16,238 bases of DNA from Gammaproteobacteria bacterium (lineage in GTDB: Bacteria; Pseudomonadota; Gammaproteobacteria; Steroidobacterales; Rariloculaceae): NCBI GenBank assembly GCA_004357505.1, contig SMWC01000064.1, forward strand, positions 1-16,238, written 5' to 3'. The notes under the pieces were generated by a model. The model was not told where the DNA came from. It did not search any database and saw nothing but the letters and a program-made list of their open reading frames with translations. Positions 6,889 to 13,594 of this stretch are shown here, in pieces (positions within the stretch are counted from its first letter, which is position 1; every line of letters starts with the position of its first letter). A program made the translations under genes and the position numbers.

Positions 6889-7875
6889 ATGCGGGCTACC
6901 GTTATGAAGTCTCGGGTTCGGGCCAGGGCCAATATCGCGCTCATTAAATACTGGGGGAAAGCCAATCCGGATCTGAATACCCCGGCAGTAGGCTCGATTT
7001 CTATCACGCTGGAGGGCCTTTGGTCGGAGACGGAGGTCGAATTCGACCTCCGCTTCACATCCGACACATTAGTGCTAGACGGCGACAGTCGGCCCGAACA
7101 ACTCGGACGTGTATCGCGGTGCCTTGATCTCTTACGGGAACGCGCTGGCGTCAAAACTCACGCCCGTGTGATCAGCGACAATAATTTTCCGACCGGGGCC
7201 GGTCTGGCATCGTCGGCCTCCGGTTTTGCTGCGCTGAGCGCTGCGGCGGCCGATGCGCTGCAGCTCGATCTTTCGCCTCGAGAACTTAGCATTGTTGCCC
7301 GGCGAGGCTCAGGTTCGGCTGCACGCTCTGTCTTCGGTGGCTATGTGGAAATGCATGCAGGCGGTGCGGCCGATGGCCGTGACAGTTTTGCAGAACCCTT
7401 GCTTGCTGCGGATGCCTGGCCGCTCGAAGTCGTCATTGCGATTACCGACCGCGGTGAGAAGGCAGTGGGCTCTCGAGCGGGTATGGAACGCTCCGCGTCG
7501 AGTTCACCTTATTACTCCGCGTGGATCGCGACGAGCGACAGCGATCTCCGTGCCGGTCGCGACGCCATCCTTGAGCACGACTTCGACGCATTGGCAGAGA
7601 TTGCCGAACATAGCTGTTTAAAGATGCATGCTGTGGCCATGGCTAACAGACCGCCGTTGGTCTATTGGAACCCGGCCACGCTGGATTGTATGCAAGCGGT
7701 TAAGGCATTACGCGCAACCGGCTTGCCGGTCTTTTTTACGGTCGATGCCGGTCCTCAACTCAAAGCGATCTGTGAACCCAGCGTTCGGGACGCAGTTGTC
7801 GGCGCGCTTCGCGAGTTGCCCGGTGTCGCGGATGTTATCGTGAGCGGTCTGGGTCCGGGAGTGGAGATTCTCTAG
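6889..7875 (+). CDS. mvaD: Diphosphomevalonate decarboxylase
   Basis: 328 residues, GHMP kinase superfamily. It uses ATP to decarboxylate mevalonate 5-diphosphate to isopentenyl diphosphate. Diagnostic segments are ANIALIKYWGKAN (14-26), with the substrate-binding Lys and the Tyr-Trp-Gly-Lys run unique to this family, the phosphate loop NFPTGAGLASSASGFAALSA (99-118), RRGSGSAARSVFGGYVEMH (138-156) and FTVDAGPQ (283-290), with the proposed catalytic Asp at 286. Most homologues have DAGPN; here Asn is replaced by Gln. The start is ATG 6889, with GGAG about 14 bp upstream; ATG 6904 is a possible shorter start. It opens the second operon, three bases before the phosphomevalonate kinase gene. Mevalonate-monophosphate decarboxylases and mevalonate 3-kinases are related, but the adjacent phosphomevalonate kinase makes the classical enzyme most likely. 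Confidence 0.93.
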   Translation: MRATVMKSRVRARANIALIKYWGKANPDLNTPAVGSISITLEGLWSETEVEFDLRFTSDTLVLDGDSRPEQLGRVSRCLDLLRERAGVKTHARVISDNNFPTGAGLASSASGFAALSAAAADALQLDLSPRELSIVARRGSGSAARSVFGGYVEMHAGGAADGRDSFAEPLLAADAWPLEVVIAITDRGEKAVGSRAGMERSASSSPYYSAWIATSDSDLRAGRDAILEHDFDALAEIAEHSCLKMHAVAMANRPPLVYWNPATLDCMQAVKALRATGLPVFFTVDAGPQLKAICEPSVRDAVVGALRELPGVADVIVSGLGPGVEIL

Positions 7876-7878
7876 GTC

Positions 7879-8880
7879 GTGGAAGTCTGCGCGACAGCTC
7901 CCGGTAAGCTTGTGGTGCTGGGCGAATATGCCGTCTTGACGGGAGCGCCGGCGCTTGTGCTTGCGGTCGATCGTCACTGTCGGGCGGCACTTGGCCCGAG
8001 CGAGAACGAGTACTGTCATCTGCGCACCTATGCGCCGGAGCCCGAAGAAACCACCTTCCCGCCTGGGTCCTTGAGCGGCATGGCGCTTATCGATCTGGTG
8101 ACCGGCGCGGACGCTGCCGGCAACGAATTGGCCTGGCGAGGTAGCGTCGACTCGAGCAGGTTCTTCGACGGTCAGACGAAGCTCGGTATCGGTTCCAGCG
8201 CAGCGGCGCTCACAGTCTGGGCTGCCGCCTGGTCGGTCTACACCGGGAAAGACAACATCACCCGTGACGCAGCCGGTCTGGAGAGTTTGATCGGCCTGCA
8301 TCGAGCGTTTCAGGACGGTTCGGGTAGTGGCCTGGATGTCGCGGCGAGCCTTTTTGGGGGTACGATCATCTATCGCCTCGTGCCCGAGTCGGGCCCCAGC
8401 GTTGGTTCAGTTCAACTGCCTAACAGTGTAGGATTCACGAGTGTTTTTACCGGTCGCTCGGCTTCCACACGGGATCTCGTGGCCGCGTACAGAGACTGGC
8501 GAACGGCTCGGCCGACCGAAGCGGCCGAACAATTGCAGCTGCTGGGGAGAATCGCAGAGGACGGTTGTGCTGCGGTCCATCAGAACGACGCTGACGAATT
8601 GCTTACAGCGGTAACGGCGTATGGCCGGCGTCTGGAGGTTCTCGGTCAGAATATCGGCGCAGAGATCGTGACCGCGGAGCATAGCGAGATCGCTGGTTAC
8701 GCCAAGCGGTTTGGCGTCGTCTACAAAGTCAGTGGCGCAGGTGGCGGTGATCTGGGTATCGCGTTGTCGACGGATCCGGACGCGTTGGCCGCGTTCAAGA
8801 AGGCTGTCCGAGTGCAATACCGGGTCGTGGATTTCAATCTGGATACGATCGGGTTGAGTGTCGAGGAGCGAACAGAGTGA
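7879..8880 (+). CDS. mvaK2: Phosphomevalonate kinase (GHMP family)
   Basis: 333 residues. It phosphorylates mevalonate 5-phosphate to the diphosphate, the step before MvaD. GHMP motif 1 is APGKLVVLGEYAVLTGAPAL (7-26), where the GEYAVL form is typical of phosphomevalonate kinases; motif 2 is KLGIGSSAA (101-109); HRAFQDGSGSGLDVAAS (141-157) matches the family's H-x-x-x-Q-x-G-S-G-x-D-V-A segment with the active-site Asp at 153; motif 3 is KVSGAGGGDLG (283-293). The GTG start at 7879 lies three bases after the mvaD stop, and its stop overlaps the next GTG start (GTGA, 8877-8880). Mevalonate kinase was considered, but that activity is clearly in the next gene, and the SGAGGGD form fits phosphomevalonate kinase. 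Confidence 0.88.
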   Translation: MEVCATAPGKLVVLGEYAVLTGAPALVLAVDRHCRAALGPSENEYCHLRTYAPEPEETTFPPGSLSGMALIDLVTGADAAGNELAWRGSVDSSRFFDGQTKLGIGSSAAALTVWAAAWSVYTGKDNITRDAAGLESLIGLHRAFQDGSGSGLDVAASLFGGTIIYRLVPESGPSVGSVQLPNSVGFTSVFTGRSASTRDLVAAYRDWRTARPTEAAEQLQLLGRIAEDGCAAVHQNDADELLTAVTAYGRRLEVLGQNIGAEIVTAEHSEIAGYAKRFGVVYKVSGAGGGDLGIALSTDPDALAAFKKAVRVQYRVVDFNLDTIGLSVEERTE

Positions 8881-11153
8881 GTGACGATCGTTCGAGAATT
8901 CCGGAGTTCTACAGGCTCAGCGTCGAAGAACGCGTCAGAGCCGTTCACGAACGCGGCCTGCTGACCGGGAGTGATTTTCGTGCGCTAGCTACGGGGAAGC
9001 ACACTCTCGACCTCGAAGCTGCCGACAAGATGATCGAAAACGTCGTGGGCGTGATGGGTTTGCCGCTTGGCTTGGGCATGAATCTCCGTGTCAACGACAA
9101 GCAATATATCGTGCCGATGGCAGTCGAAGAACCGTCAATTCTTGCGGCATTGAGTTCAGCATCAAAGTTGGTCGGCCAATGCGGCGGGTTCGAGACGGAA
9201 GCGACCGACCCGATCTTGATCGGCCAGATTCAAGTTGTCAGAGTGCCGGATCTCGACCAGGCGAAGCGGGCGCTCTTGGAGCGCCGGCAAGAAGTCATCA
9301 ACCTGGCTAACAGTTTGCATCCGAATATGGTCGCTCGTGGCGGTGGTGCTCAAGATCTAGAGTTATTCGTTCATCCGCTTCCATCCAGCGGCAAGCCGAT
9401 GCTGGTCGTTCACTTGCTGGTCAATACCTGCGACGCTATGGGAGCGAATCTTGTTAATGGGATGTGCGAGGGCGTCGCGCCGTTGATCGAATCGATTACG
9501 GGGGGCGAGGTGTTCCTGCGTATCTTGTCGAACCTCACAGACCGTGCGCTTGTTCGCGCGCGTTGCAAAATTCCGGTCGAGTTGCTGGTGGGCCGCGGAT
9601 ATAGCGGCGAAGAGGCGCGTGACGGCATCATTATGGCCGGGGAATTCGCTGAAGTAGATCCTTACCGCGCTGCGACGCACAACAAGGGCATCATGAACGG
9701 TATCGATCCGGTAGCGATTGCCACGGGTAATGACTGGCGAGCGATCGAAGCGGGTGCTCACGCCTTCGCGGCCCGCAGTGGCCGGTACACGTCCCTGACC
9801 AAGTGGTCGGCTGACGAGAACGGGAATCTTTGCGGTAGCTTGGAGATGCCCATCAAAGTCGGAACCGTGGGTACGGCGGTAGAATCGAATCCCACAGCTG
9901 CCCTGAATCTGCGCCTGCTAGGGGTAGAGTCTGCGATAGAGCTTGCGCAGGTGATGGGTGCGGTTGGTCTGGCACAGAATTTCGCGGCGATCCGGGCGCT
10001 GGCGACAGAGGGCATACAAAAGGGCCACATGACGCTCCACGCGCGCAGTGTCGTAACGGCTGCAGGCTCGCCACAGGAAATCTTCGACGAAGTACTCGAC
10101 CGACTGATTCTGAGCGGTGAGATCAAGGTATGGAAAGCGCAGGAGATTGTCGCGGAGCTTACCCATCCGGTTCGGGTATCGCGGAATTCTGCCCGGAAAC
10201 GTGGTACGGAGGATGCTGCGCTCGGCGTGGGCTACGGCAAGGTTGTCATTATGGGCGAGCACGCGGTGGTCTACGGACGTCATGCGATCGCCGCCCCTCT
10301 GCCGATGACCATTAAAGCGCAGGTTGAGGATTGTGACGAAGGTATCCACCTGCTGATCCCGCGCTGGGGCATCGAGTTTCAACTCGCTTCTAACCCCAAC
10401 GAGCGCCGCTCGTTCGAACGTCCGGCCGGTGTCATGTTGGACGAGTTGGGCTTGAGCGGGCGAGCGATGCGCATCGAAGTATTTCCGGAAGTGCCTCGCA
10501 GTATGGGCTTGGGCGGCTCGGCGGCGATGGCAGTAGCAATCGTAAGGGCTTTGGACAAGCATTATCGGCTCGGTCTGGCGGACGAAGAGGTCAACCGGTT
10601 GGCCTTCGAAGCCGAGAAACTCGCCCATGGTAATCCGAGCGGCATCGATAATACGTTGGCTTGTTACGCTAAGCCGCTGGTGTTTCGAGCCGGAAATCCG
10701 CCGTTGGTCGAAACCCTGAATATCAAGACGCCCATTCCGATGGTCGTGGGCATGACGGGGCACGAAGGACTGACGGCCAAGACTGTGGGCAGGGTCAATG
10801 CCGCGTGGCAACAGGACAGAAAATTATATGAGCGAATCTTTGATCAGATCGACACACTCGTGCTGCGAGGTGTGCAGGCCATTCAGGATGAGGATCTCGT
10901 GACGCTGGGTCAGCTTATGAATATTTGCCATGGCATGCTCAACGCGCTGCAGGTTTCGACTCCCGAGTTGGAACAGTTGGTCGATATCGCCCGGGCAAAT
11001 GGTGCGCTTGGCGCGAAACTGACCGGGGGCGGCGGCGGCGGTTCCATCATCGCGTTATGCGACGGCGATACCGATGCCGTCGTCAACGCGATCCGCGCGG
11101 CGGGCTTCGAGGCCGTGGCGGTAGCCCTTGGGGCCGATCTCGATGGCTCGTAG
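8877..11153 (+). CDS. Fusion: class II HMG-CoA reductase + mevalonate kinase
   Basis: 758 residues in one uninterrupted frame. Residues 1 to about 430 are a class II (Pseudomonas mevalonii-type) HMG-CoA reductase: ENVVG (54-58), VEEPSI with Glu85, DAMGAN (186-191), YRAATHNKGIMNGIDP with Lys270, GNDWRAIEAGAHA with Asp286, and EGIQKGHMTLHAR with His384. These align with E83, K267, D283 and H381 of the Pseudomonas enzyme. A linker of about 20 residues (430-450) leads to a mevalonate kinase: YGKVVIMGEHAVVYGRHAI (453-471) with Lys455, VPRSMGLGGSAAM (539-551) with Ser548, Glu580, HGNPSGIDN (584-592) with catalytic Asp591, and KLTGGGGGGS (714-723). Both halves look fully active. The protein would make mevalonate 5-phosphate from HMG-CoA, which supports a biosynthetic rather than degradative reductase. 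Cofactor choice cannot be told. The GTG start overlaps the preceding stop; the end overlaps idi by 11 bp. Confidence 0.95.
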   Translation: MSDDRSRIPEFYRLSVEERVRAVHERGLLTGSDFRALATGKHTLDLEAADKMIENVVGVMGLPLGLGMNLRVNDKQYIVPMAVEEPSILAALSSASKLVGQCGGFETEATDPILIGQIQVVRVPDLDQAKRALLERRQEVINLANSLHPNMVARGGGAQDLELFVHPLPSSGKPMLVVHLLVNTCDAMGANLVNGMCEGVAPLIESITGGEVFLRILSNLTDRALVRARCKIPVELLVGRGYSGEEARDGIIMAGEFAEVDPYRAATHNKGIMNGIDPVAIATGNDWRAIEAGAHAFAARSGRYTSLTKWSADENGNLCGSLEMPIKVGTVGTAVESNPTAALNLRLLGVESAIELAQVMGAVGLAQNFAAIRALATEGIQKGHMTLHARSVVTAAGSPQEIFDEVLDRLILSGEIKVWKAQEIVAELTHPVRVSRNSARKRGTEDAALGVGYGKVVIMGEHAVVYGRHAIAAPLPMTIKAQVEDCDEGIHLLIPRWGIEFQLASNPNERRSFERPAGVMLDELGLSGRAMRIEVFPEVPRSMGLGGSAAMAVAIVRALDKHYRLGLADEEVNRLAFEAEKLAHGNPSGIDNTLACYAKPLVFRAGNPPLVETLNIKTPIPMVVGMTGHEGLTAKTVGRVNAAWQQDRKLYERIFDQIDTLVLRGVQAIQDEDLVTLGQLMNICHGMLNALQVSTPELEQLVDIARANGALGAKLTGGGGGGSIIALCDGDTDAVVNAIRAAGFEAVAVALGADLDGS

Positions 11154-11718
11154 CGAGGACGTTTCTGATTCCGGCGAGGAGCTTATTCTGGTCGACGAGC
11201 TCGATCGTGAGATCGGACACAGTTCCAAGAGCGATTGTCACGTCGGCAACGGCATCCTGCATCGATCATTCTCCATCTTTATCTTCAACAACAGAAATGA
11301 GCTCCTGTTGCAACGGAGAAGTGCCGAGAAACCGCTCTGGCCAGACTACTGGTCCAATACCTGTTGTTCGCATCCACGAGTCGGGGAATTGATGGAGGAA
11401 GCGGTGTCTCGCCGACTCGTCGAGGAACTTGGTATCGAGTGTCCGTTGAATTTTCTGTACAAGTTCAAGTATCACGCCCAGTATGGCGCGGTCGGTGCCG
11501 AACACGAGTATTGCTGGGTATACTATGGCCATTACGATGGCGAGGTGGATGTCAACGAGCGCGAAATCGCGGAGTGGCGCTATATCGACATTGCCTCATT
11601 AGAGTCGGAAGTTGCGGCATCGCCGGAGAACTTTACGCCGTGGTTGAAAATGGAGTGGGCGCAGATTACGAATAGTTATCTCGACACGATTCTTCAGGAC
11701 CCACAGGCTGAGAGTTAG
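11143..11718 (+). CDS. idi: Isopentenyl-diphosphate delta-isomerase, type 1 (Nudix)
   Basis: 191 residues from ATG 11143; the frame extends to a TTG at 11128, which is less likely. It interconverts IPP and DMAPP, essential here because the mevalonate route yields only IPP. It belongs to the metal-dependent type 1 family, not the FMN type 2. The catalytic Cys75 and metal ligand His77 are in WSNTCCSHP (70-78); His33 and His40 match the E. coli H25/H32 spacing; the Nudix-like helix is GELMEEAVSRRLVEELGI (81-98); Glu120 and Glu122 in AEHEYCW match the E. coli pair E114/E116. The length is normal for the family. The gene overlaps the reductase–kinase fusion by 11 bp, so coupling is likely, and lies 35 bp before hpnH. 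Confidence 0.94.
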   Translation: MARSEDVSDSGEELILVDELDREIGHSSKSDCHVGNGILHRSFSIFIFNNRNELLLQRRSAEKPLWPDYWSNTCCSHPRVGELMEEAVSRRLVEELGIECPLNFLYKFKYHAQYGAVGAEHEYCWVYYGHYDGEVDVNEREIAEWRYIDIASLESEVAASPENFTPWLKMEWAQITNSYLDTILQDPQAES

Positions 11719-11753
11719 AGGCGGGCGATGCTGGATTGTAGACAGGAGTAGCG

Positions 11754-12875
11754 ATGAGTATCCCATTAATTCAGACTTACCGTGTGGGGCGCTATCTTCT
11801 GGAGCAAAAGCTCCGGGGCGTGAAACGCTATCCGCTGGTTTTAATGTTGGAGCCACTGTTCCAGTGTAATCTGGCATGCGCAGGTTGCGGTAAAATTGAC
11901 TATCCGGAAGACATTCTGCAGAAGCGCCTGAGTACCGAGGACGCACTTAAGGCCGTAGACGAATGTGGCGCACCCGTCGTATCCATACCGGGCGGCGAAC
12001 CGCTCATCCACAAGGAGATGCCCGCCATCGTCCGTGGCATTATCGCGCGGAAGAAGTTTGTTTATCTGTGCACGAACGCACTGCTGCTTGCGCAGAAGAT
12101 CGATGAGTATGAGCCTTCACCGTATTTCACCTGGTCCGTGCATTTGGATGGAAACCGTGAACGACACGATGAGTCCGTTTGTCGTCAGGGCGTATTCGAG
12201 AAGGCGGTCTCTGCCATACAATTGGCCTGCAGCCGCGGTTTTCGAGTCACCGTAAACTGCACGCTGTTCAACGGCGAGAACCCTAAAGATGTTGCCGACT
12301 TCTTTGATTTCTCGATGAGCCTTGGTCTGGAGGGGATAACGGTCTCACCGGGTTATAGCTACCAGCATGCACCGCGACAGGATGTGTTTTTGGGTCGACG
12401 CCAGACCAAAGAACTGTTTCGCGACATATTCAAGATCGGCCGAGAACGCGGCAGTAAGTGGCGCTTCAATCAGTCCAGCATGTTCCTGGATTTCCTGGCC
12501 GGCAACCAGAGCTACCAGTGCACGCCTTGGAGTAATCCGACTTACAACATTTTCGGCTGGCAGAAGCCTTGCTATTTACTGGTTGATGAGGGTTATGCAG
12601 AGAGCTTCCAGGACCTCATGGAGACGACAAACTGGGACGGCTACGGTACGGGCCGGAATCCCAAATGCGACAATTGCATGGTCCATTGCGGTTATGAAGG
12701 AACGGCTGTCGCACACACTGTCGCGCATCCTCTGACGGCGCTGAGTGTGTTTCTATTCGGTCCGCGCTTGGACGGTGAGATGGCGCCGGAGTTACCCATG
12801 TTACATGACGGCAAAGCGCCGGGCGTTGCGATTTCCGTCGATGAGATTCGGTATCGTTCATCCGAGCGCCGTTGA
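11754..12875 (+). CDS. hpnH: Adenosyl-hopene transferase HpnH (B12-binding-free radical SAM)
   Basis: 373 residues. HpnH is a radical SAM enzyme that couples the adenosyl radical to diploptene to form adenosylhopane, the first step of C35 hopanoid side-chain synthesis. The 4Fe-4S motif C-x3-C-x2-C is at Cys38, Cys42 and Cys45 (FQCNLACAGCGK), preceded by PLVLMLEPL, a typical HpnH segment. GGEP (80-83) is the SAM-binding motif. The C-terminal region has further cysteines at 256, 273, 305, 308 and 312 (CTPW, KPCYLL, KCDNCMVHCGYE), matching the family. AGGAG at 11744-11748, five bases before ATG 11754, decides the start. It follows the mevalonate genes and precedes hpnM, placing precursor supply and hopanoid extension in one transcript. 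Its product would be the substrate for HpnG at 2285. Confidence 0.95.
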   Translation: MSIPLIQTYRVGRYLLEQKLRGVKRYPLVLMLEPLFQCNLACAGCGKIDYPEDILQKRLSTEDALKAVDECGAPVVSIPGGEPLIHKEMPAIVRGIIARKKFVYLCTNALLLAQKIDEYEPSPYFTWSVHLDGNRERHDESVCRQGVFEKAVSAIQLACSRGFRVTVNCTLFNGENPKDVADFFDFSMSLGLEGITVSPGYSYQHAPRQDVFLGRRQTKELFRDIFKIGRERGSKWRFNQSSMFLDFLAGNQSYQCTPWSNPTYNIFGWQKPCYLLVDEGYAESFQDLMETTNWDGYGTGRNPKCDNCMVHCGYEGTAVAHTVAHPLTALSVFLFGPRLDGEMAPELPMLHDGKAPGVAISVDEIRYRSSERR

Positions 12876-12941
12876 GAGTGATAGTCGCTCCTGCTGCGAG
12901 CGAACCGCATACGGCGGAAGTGATAGTTCATGCCCGTCTCG

Positions 12942-12958
12942 GTAGGAGCGGCGGCCTG
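12942..12958 (+). repeat. REP-like GTAGGAGCG head, also the likely hpnM ribosome binding site
   Basis: GTAGGAGCGGCGGCC shares its head with elements at 200 and 13564. Its AGGAG (12944-12948) lies ten bases before ATG 12959, so it probably serves as the hpnM Shine-Dalgarno. The matching right arm of a REP hairpin is missing, so this may be half an element or chance. Confidence 0.35.
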
Positions 12959-13567
12959 ATGAACCTTTGGCTGTTCGGTTTCGGGTTAGGTGCGCTTCCG
13001 TGGATGAACGCCCTCGGCCAGCCCTCCCCGACGATCGCCGCATACGACACACCGATGACATGTGTCGAGGCACTGCATGAGGGCTTGACCAGCTTGTCAC
13101 TGGAGCAGGGGTCCGCCGGGCTTGCGCAACGTTTCCAACGACTCGAGCCACTGATCGTTGCAACTCACGATCTGCCCTTTATCGCTGAGTTTACGGTTAG
13201 GCGCCATTGGGCAAGTTTTTCCGACGGGGAGCGGGAGGCGTTCCTACGAAGCTTTCAGCGCCTCAGCGTGTTGAGCTATGCGAGCCGGTTCGTCGCACTT
13301 TCGGCGGGCGCATTCAATATTCAGGAGTCCCGTACACTGGCTTCGGGGCGCGTCCAGGTTATCGCGAGTATTGCGCGTGCGGAGCCTCCGGATATCCCGA
13401 TCGAATATATCCTGCATCAAGATGACGCTGGGTGGCGAATAATCAACGTCGTTGCCGACGGCGTGAGTGATCTGGCGCTGAAGCGAGCAGAATATCAACG
13501 GGTTCTAGGTGAGGGTTCGGTCGCGGATCTGCTCGAAATTCTAGAGCAACAAATCGCCGCGCTGTAG
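12959..13567 (+). CDS. hpnM: Hopanoid-associated MlaC/Ttg2D-like periplasmic protein HpnM
   Basis: 202 residues from ATG 12959, preceded by AGGAG at 12944-12948. It belongs to the toluene-tolerance Ttg2D/MlaC family, periplasmic lipid-binding proteins; the hopanoid-cluster member is named HpnM and is thought to help move hopanoids or phospholipids between membranes. The N-terminus (LWLFGFGLGALPWMNALG) looks like a signal sequence, although it has no basic residue right after Met. Family-like segments are RHWASFSDGEREAFLRSFQRLSVLSYASRF, ASGRVQVIASI and the late GWRIINVVADGVSDLALKRAEY. The frame is open upstream to a TTG at 12872 overlapping the hpnH stop, so a start coupled to hpnH with 29 extra residues is possible. 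The TAG stop lies inside a REP-like element. Confidence 0.82.
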   Translation: MNLWLFGFGLGALPWMNALGQPSPTIAAYDTPMTCVEALHEGLTSLSLEQGSAGLAQRFQRLEPLIVATHDLPFIAEFTVRRHWASFSDGEREAFLRSFQRLSVLSYASRFVALSAGAFNIQESRTLASGRVQVIASIARAEPPDIPIEYILHQDDAGWRIINVVADGVSDLALKRAEYQRVLGEGSVADLLEILEQQIAAL

Positions 13568-13589
13568 GAGCGGCCGATAAGGCCGCGGC
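13563..13589. repeat. REP-like hairpin between convergent hpnM and HMG-CoA synthase genes
   Basis: TGTAGGAGCGGCC followed by loop GATAA and GGCCGCGGC. The arms GCGGCC (13570-13575) and GGCCGC (13581-13586) are perfectly complementary. The form GTAGGAGCGGC-N5-GCCGCG resembles REP elements of Pseudomonas and Xanthomonadales. It fills the 27-bp convergent gap and supplies the TAG stop codon of hpnM (13565-13567). It may limit read-through in both directions, but there is no T-run. Confidence 0.6.
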
Positions 13590-13594
13590 ATGTT

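Noticed and set aside
6682..6947. Small open frames in the hpnA–mvaD gap
   Set aside because: Three overlapping short frames of biased composition, no ribosome binding sites, one crossing into mvaD; the stem-loops explain the region better.
7708..8301. 197-residue minus-strand frame across the mvaD/mvaK2 junction
   Set aside because: Antisense to two well-supported enzymes and without family features.
9918..10811. 297-residue open frame on the minus strand opposite the reductase–kinase fusion
   Set aside because: It is rich in Arg, His and Gln, shows no domain, and lies wholly antisense to a protein with clear catalytic motifs; it is a codon-bias shadow.
12872..12958. TTG start for hpnM overlapping the hpnH stop
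   Set aside because: It would put 29 residues before the signal-like sequence; ATG 12959 has AGGAG upstream. Kept as an alternative because coupling to hpnH is plausible.
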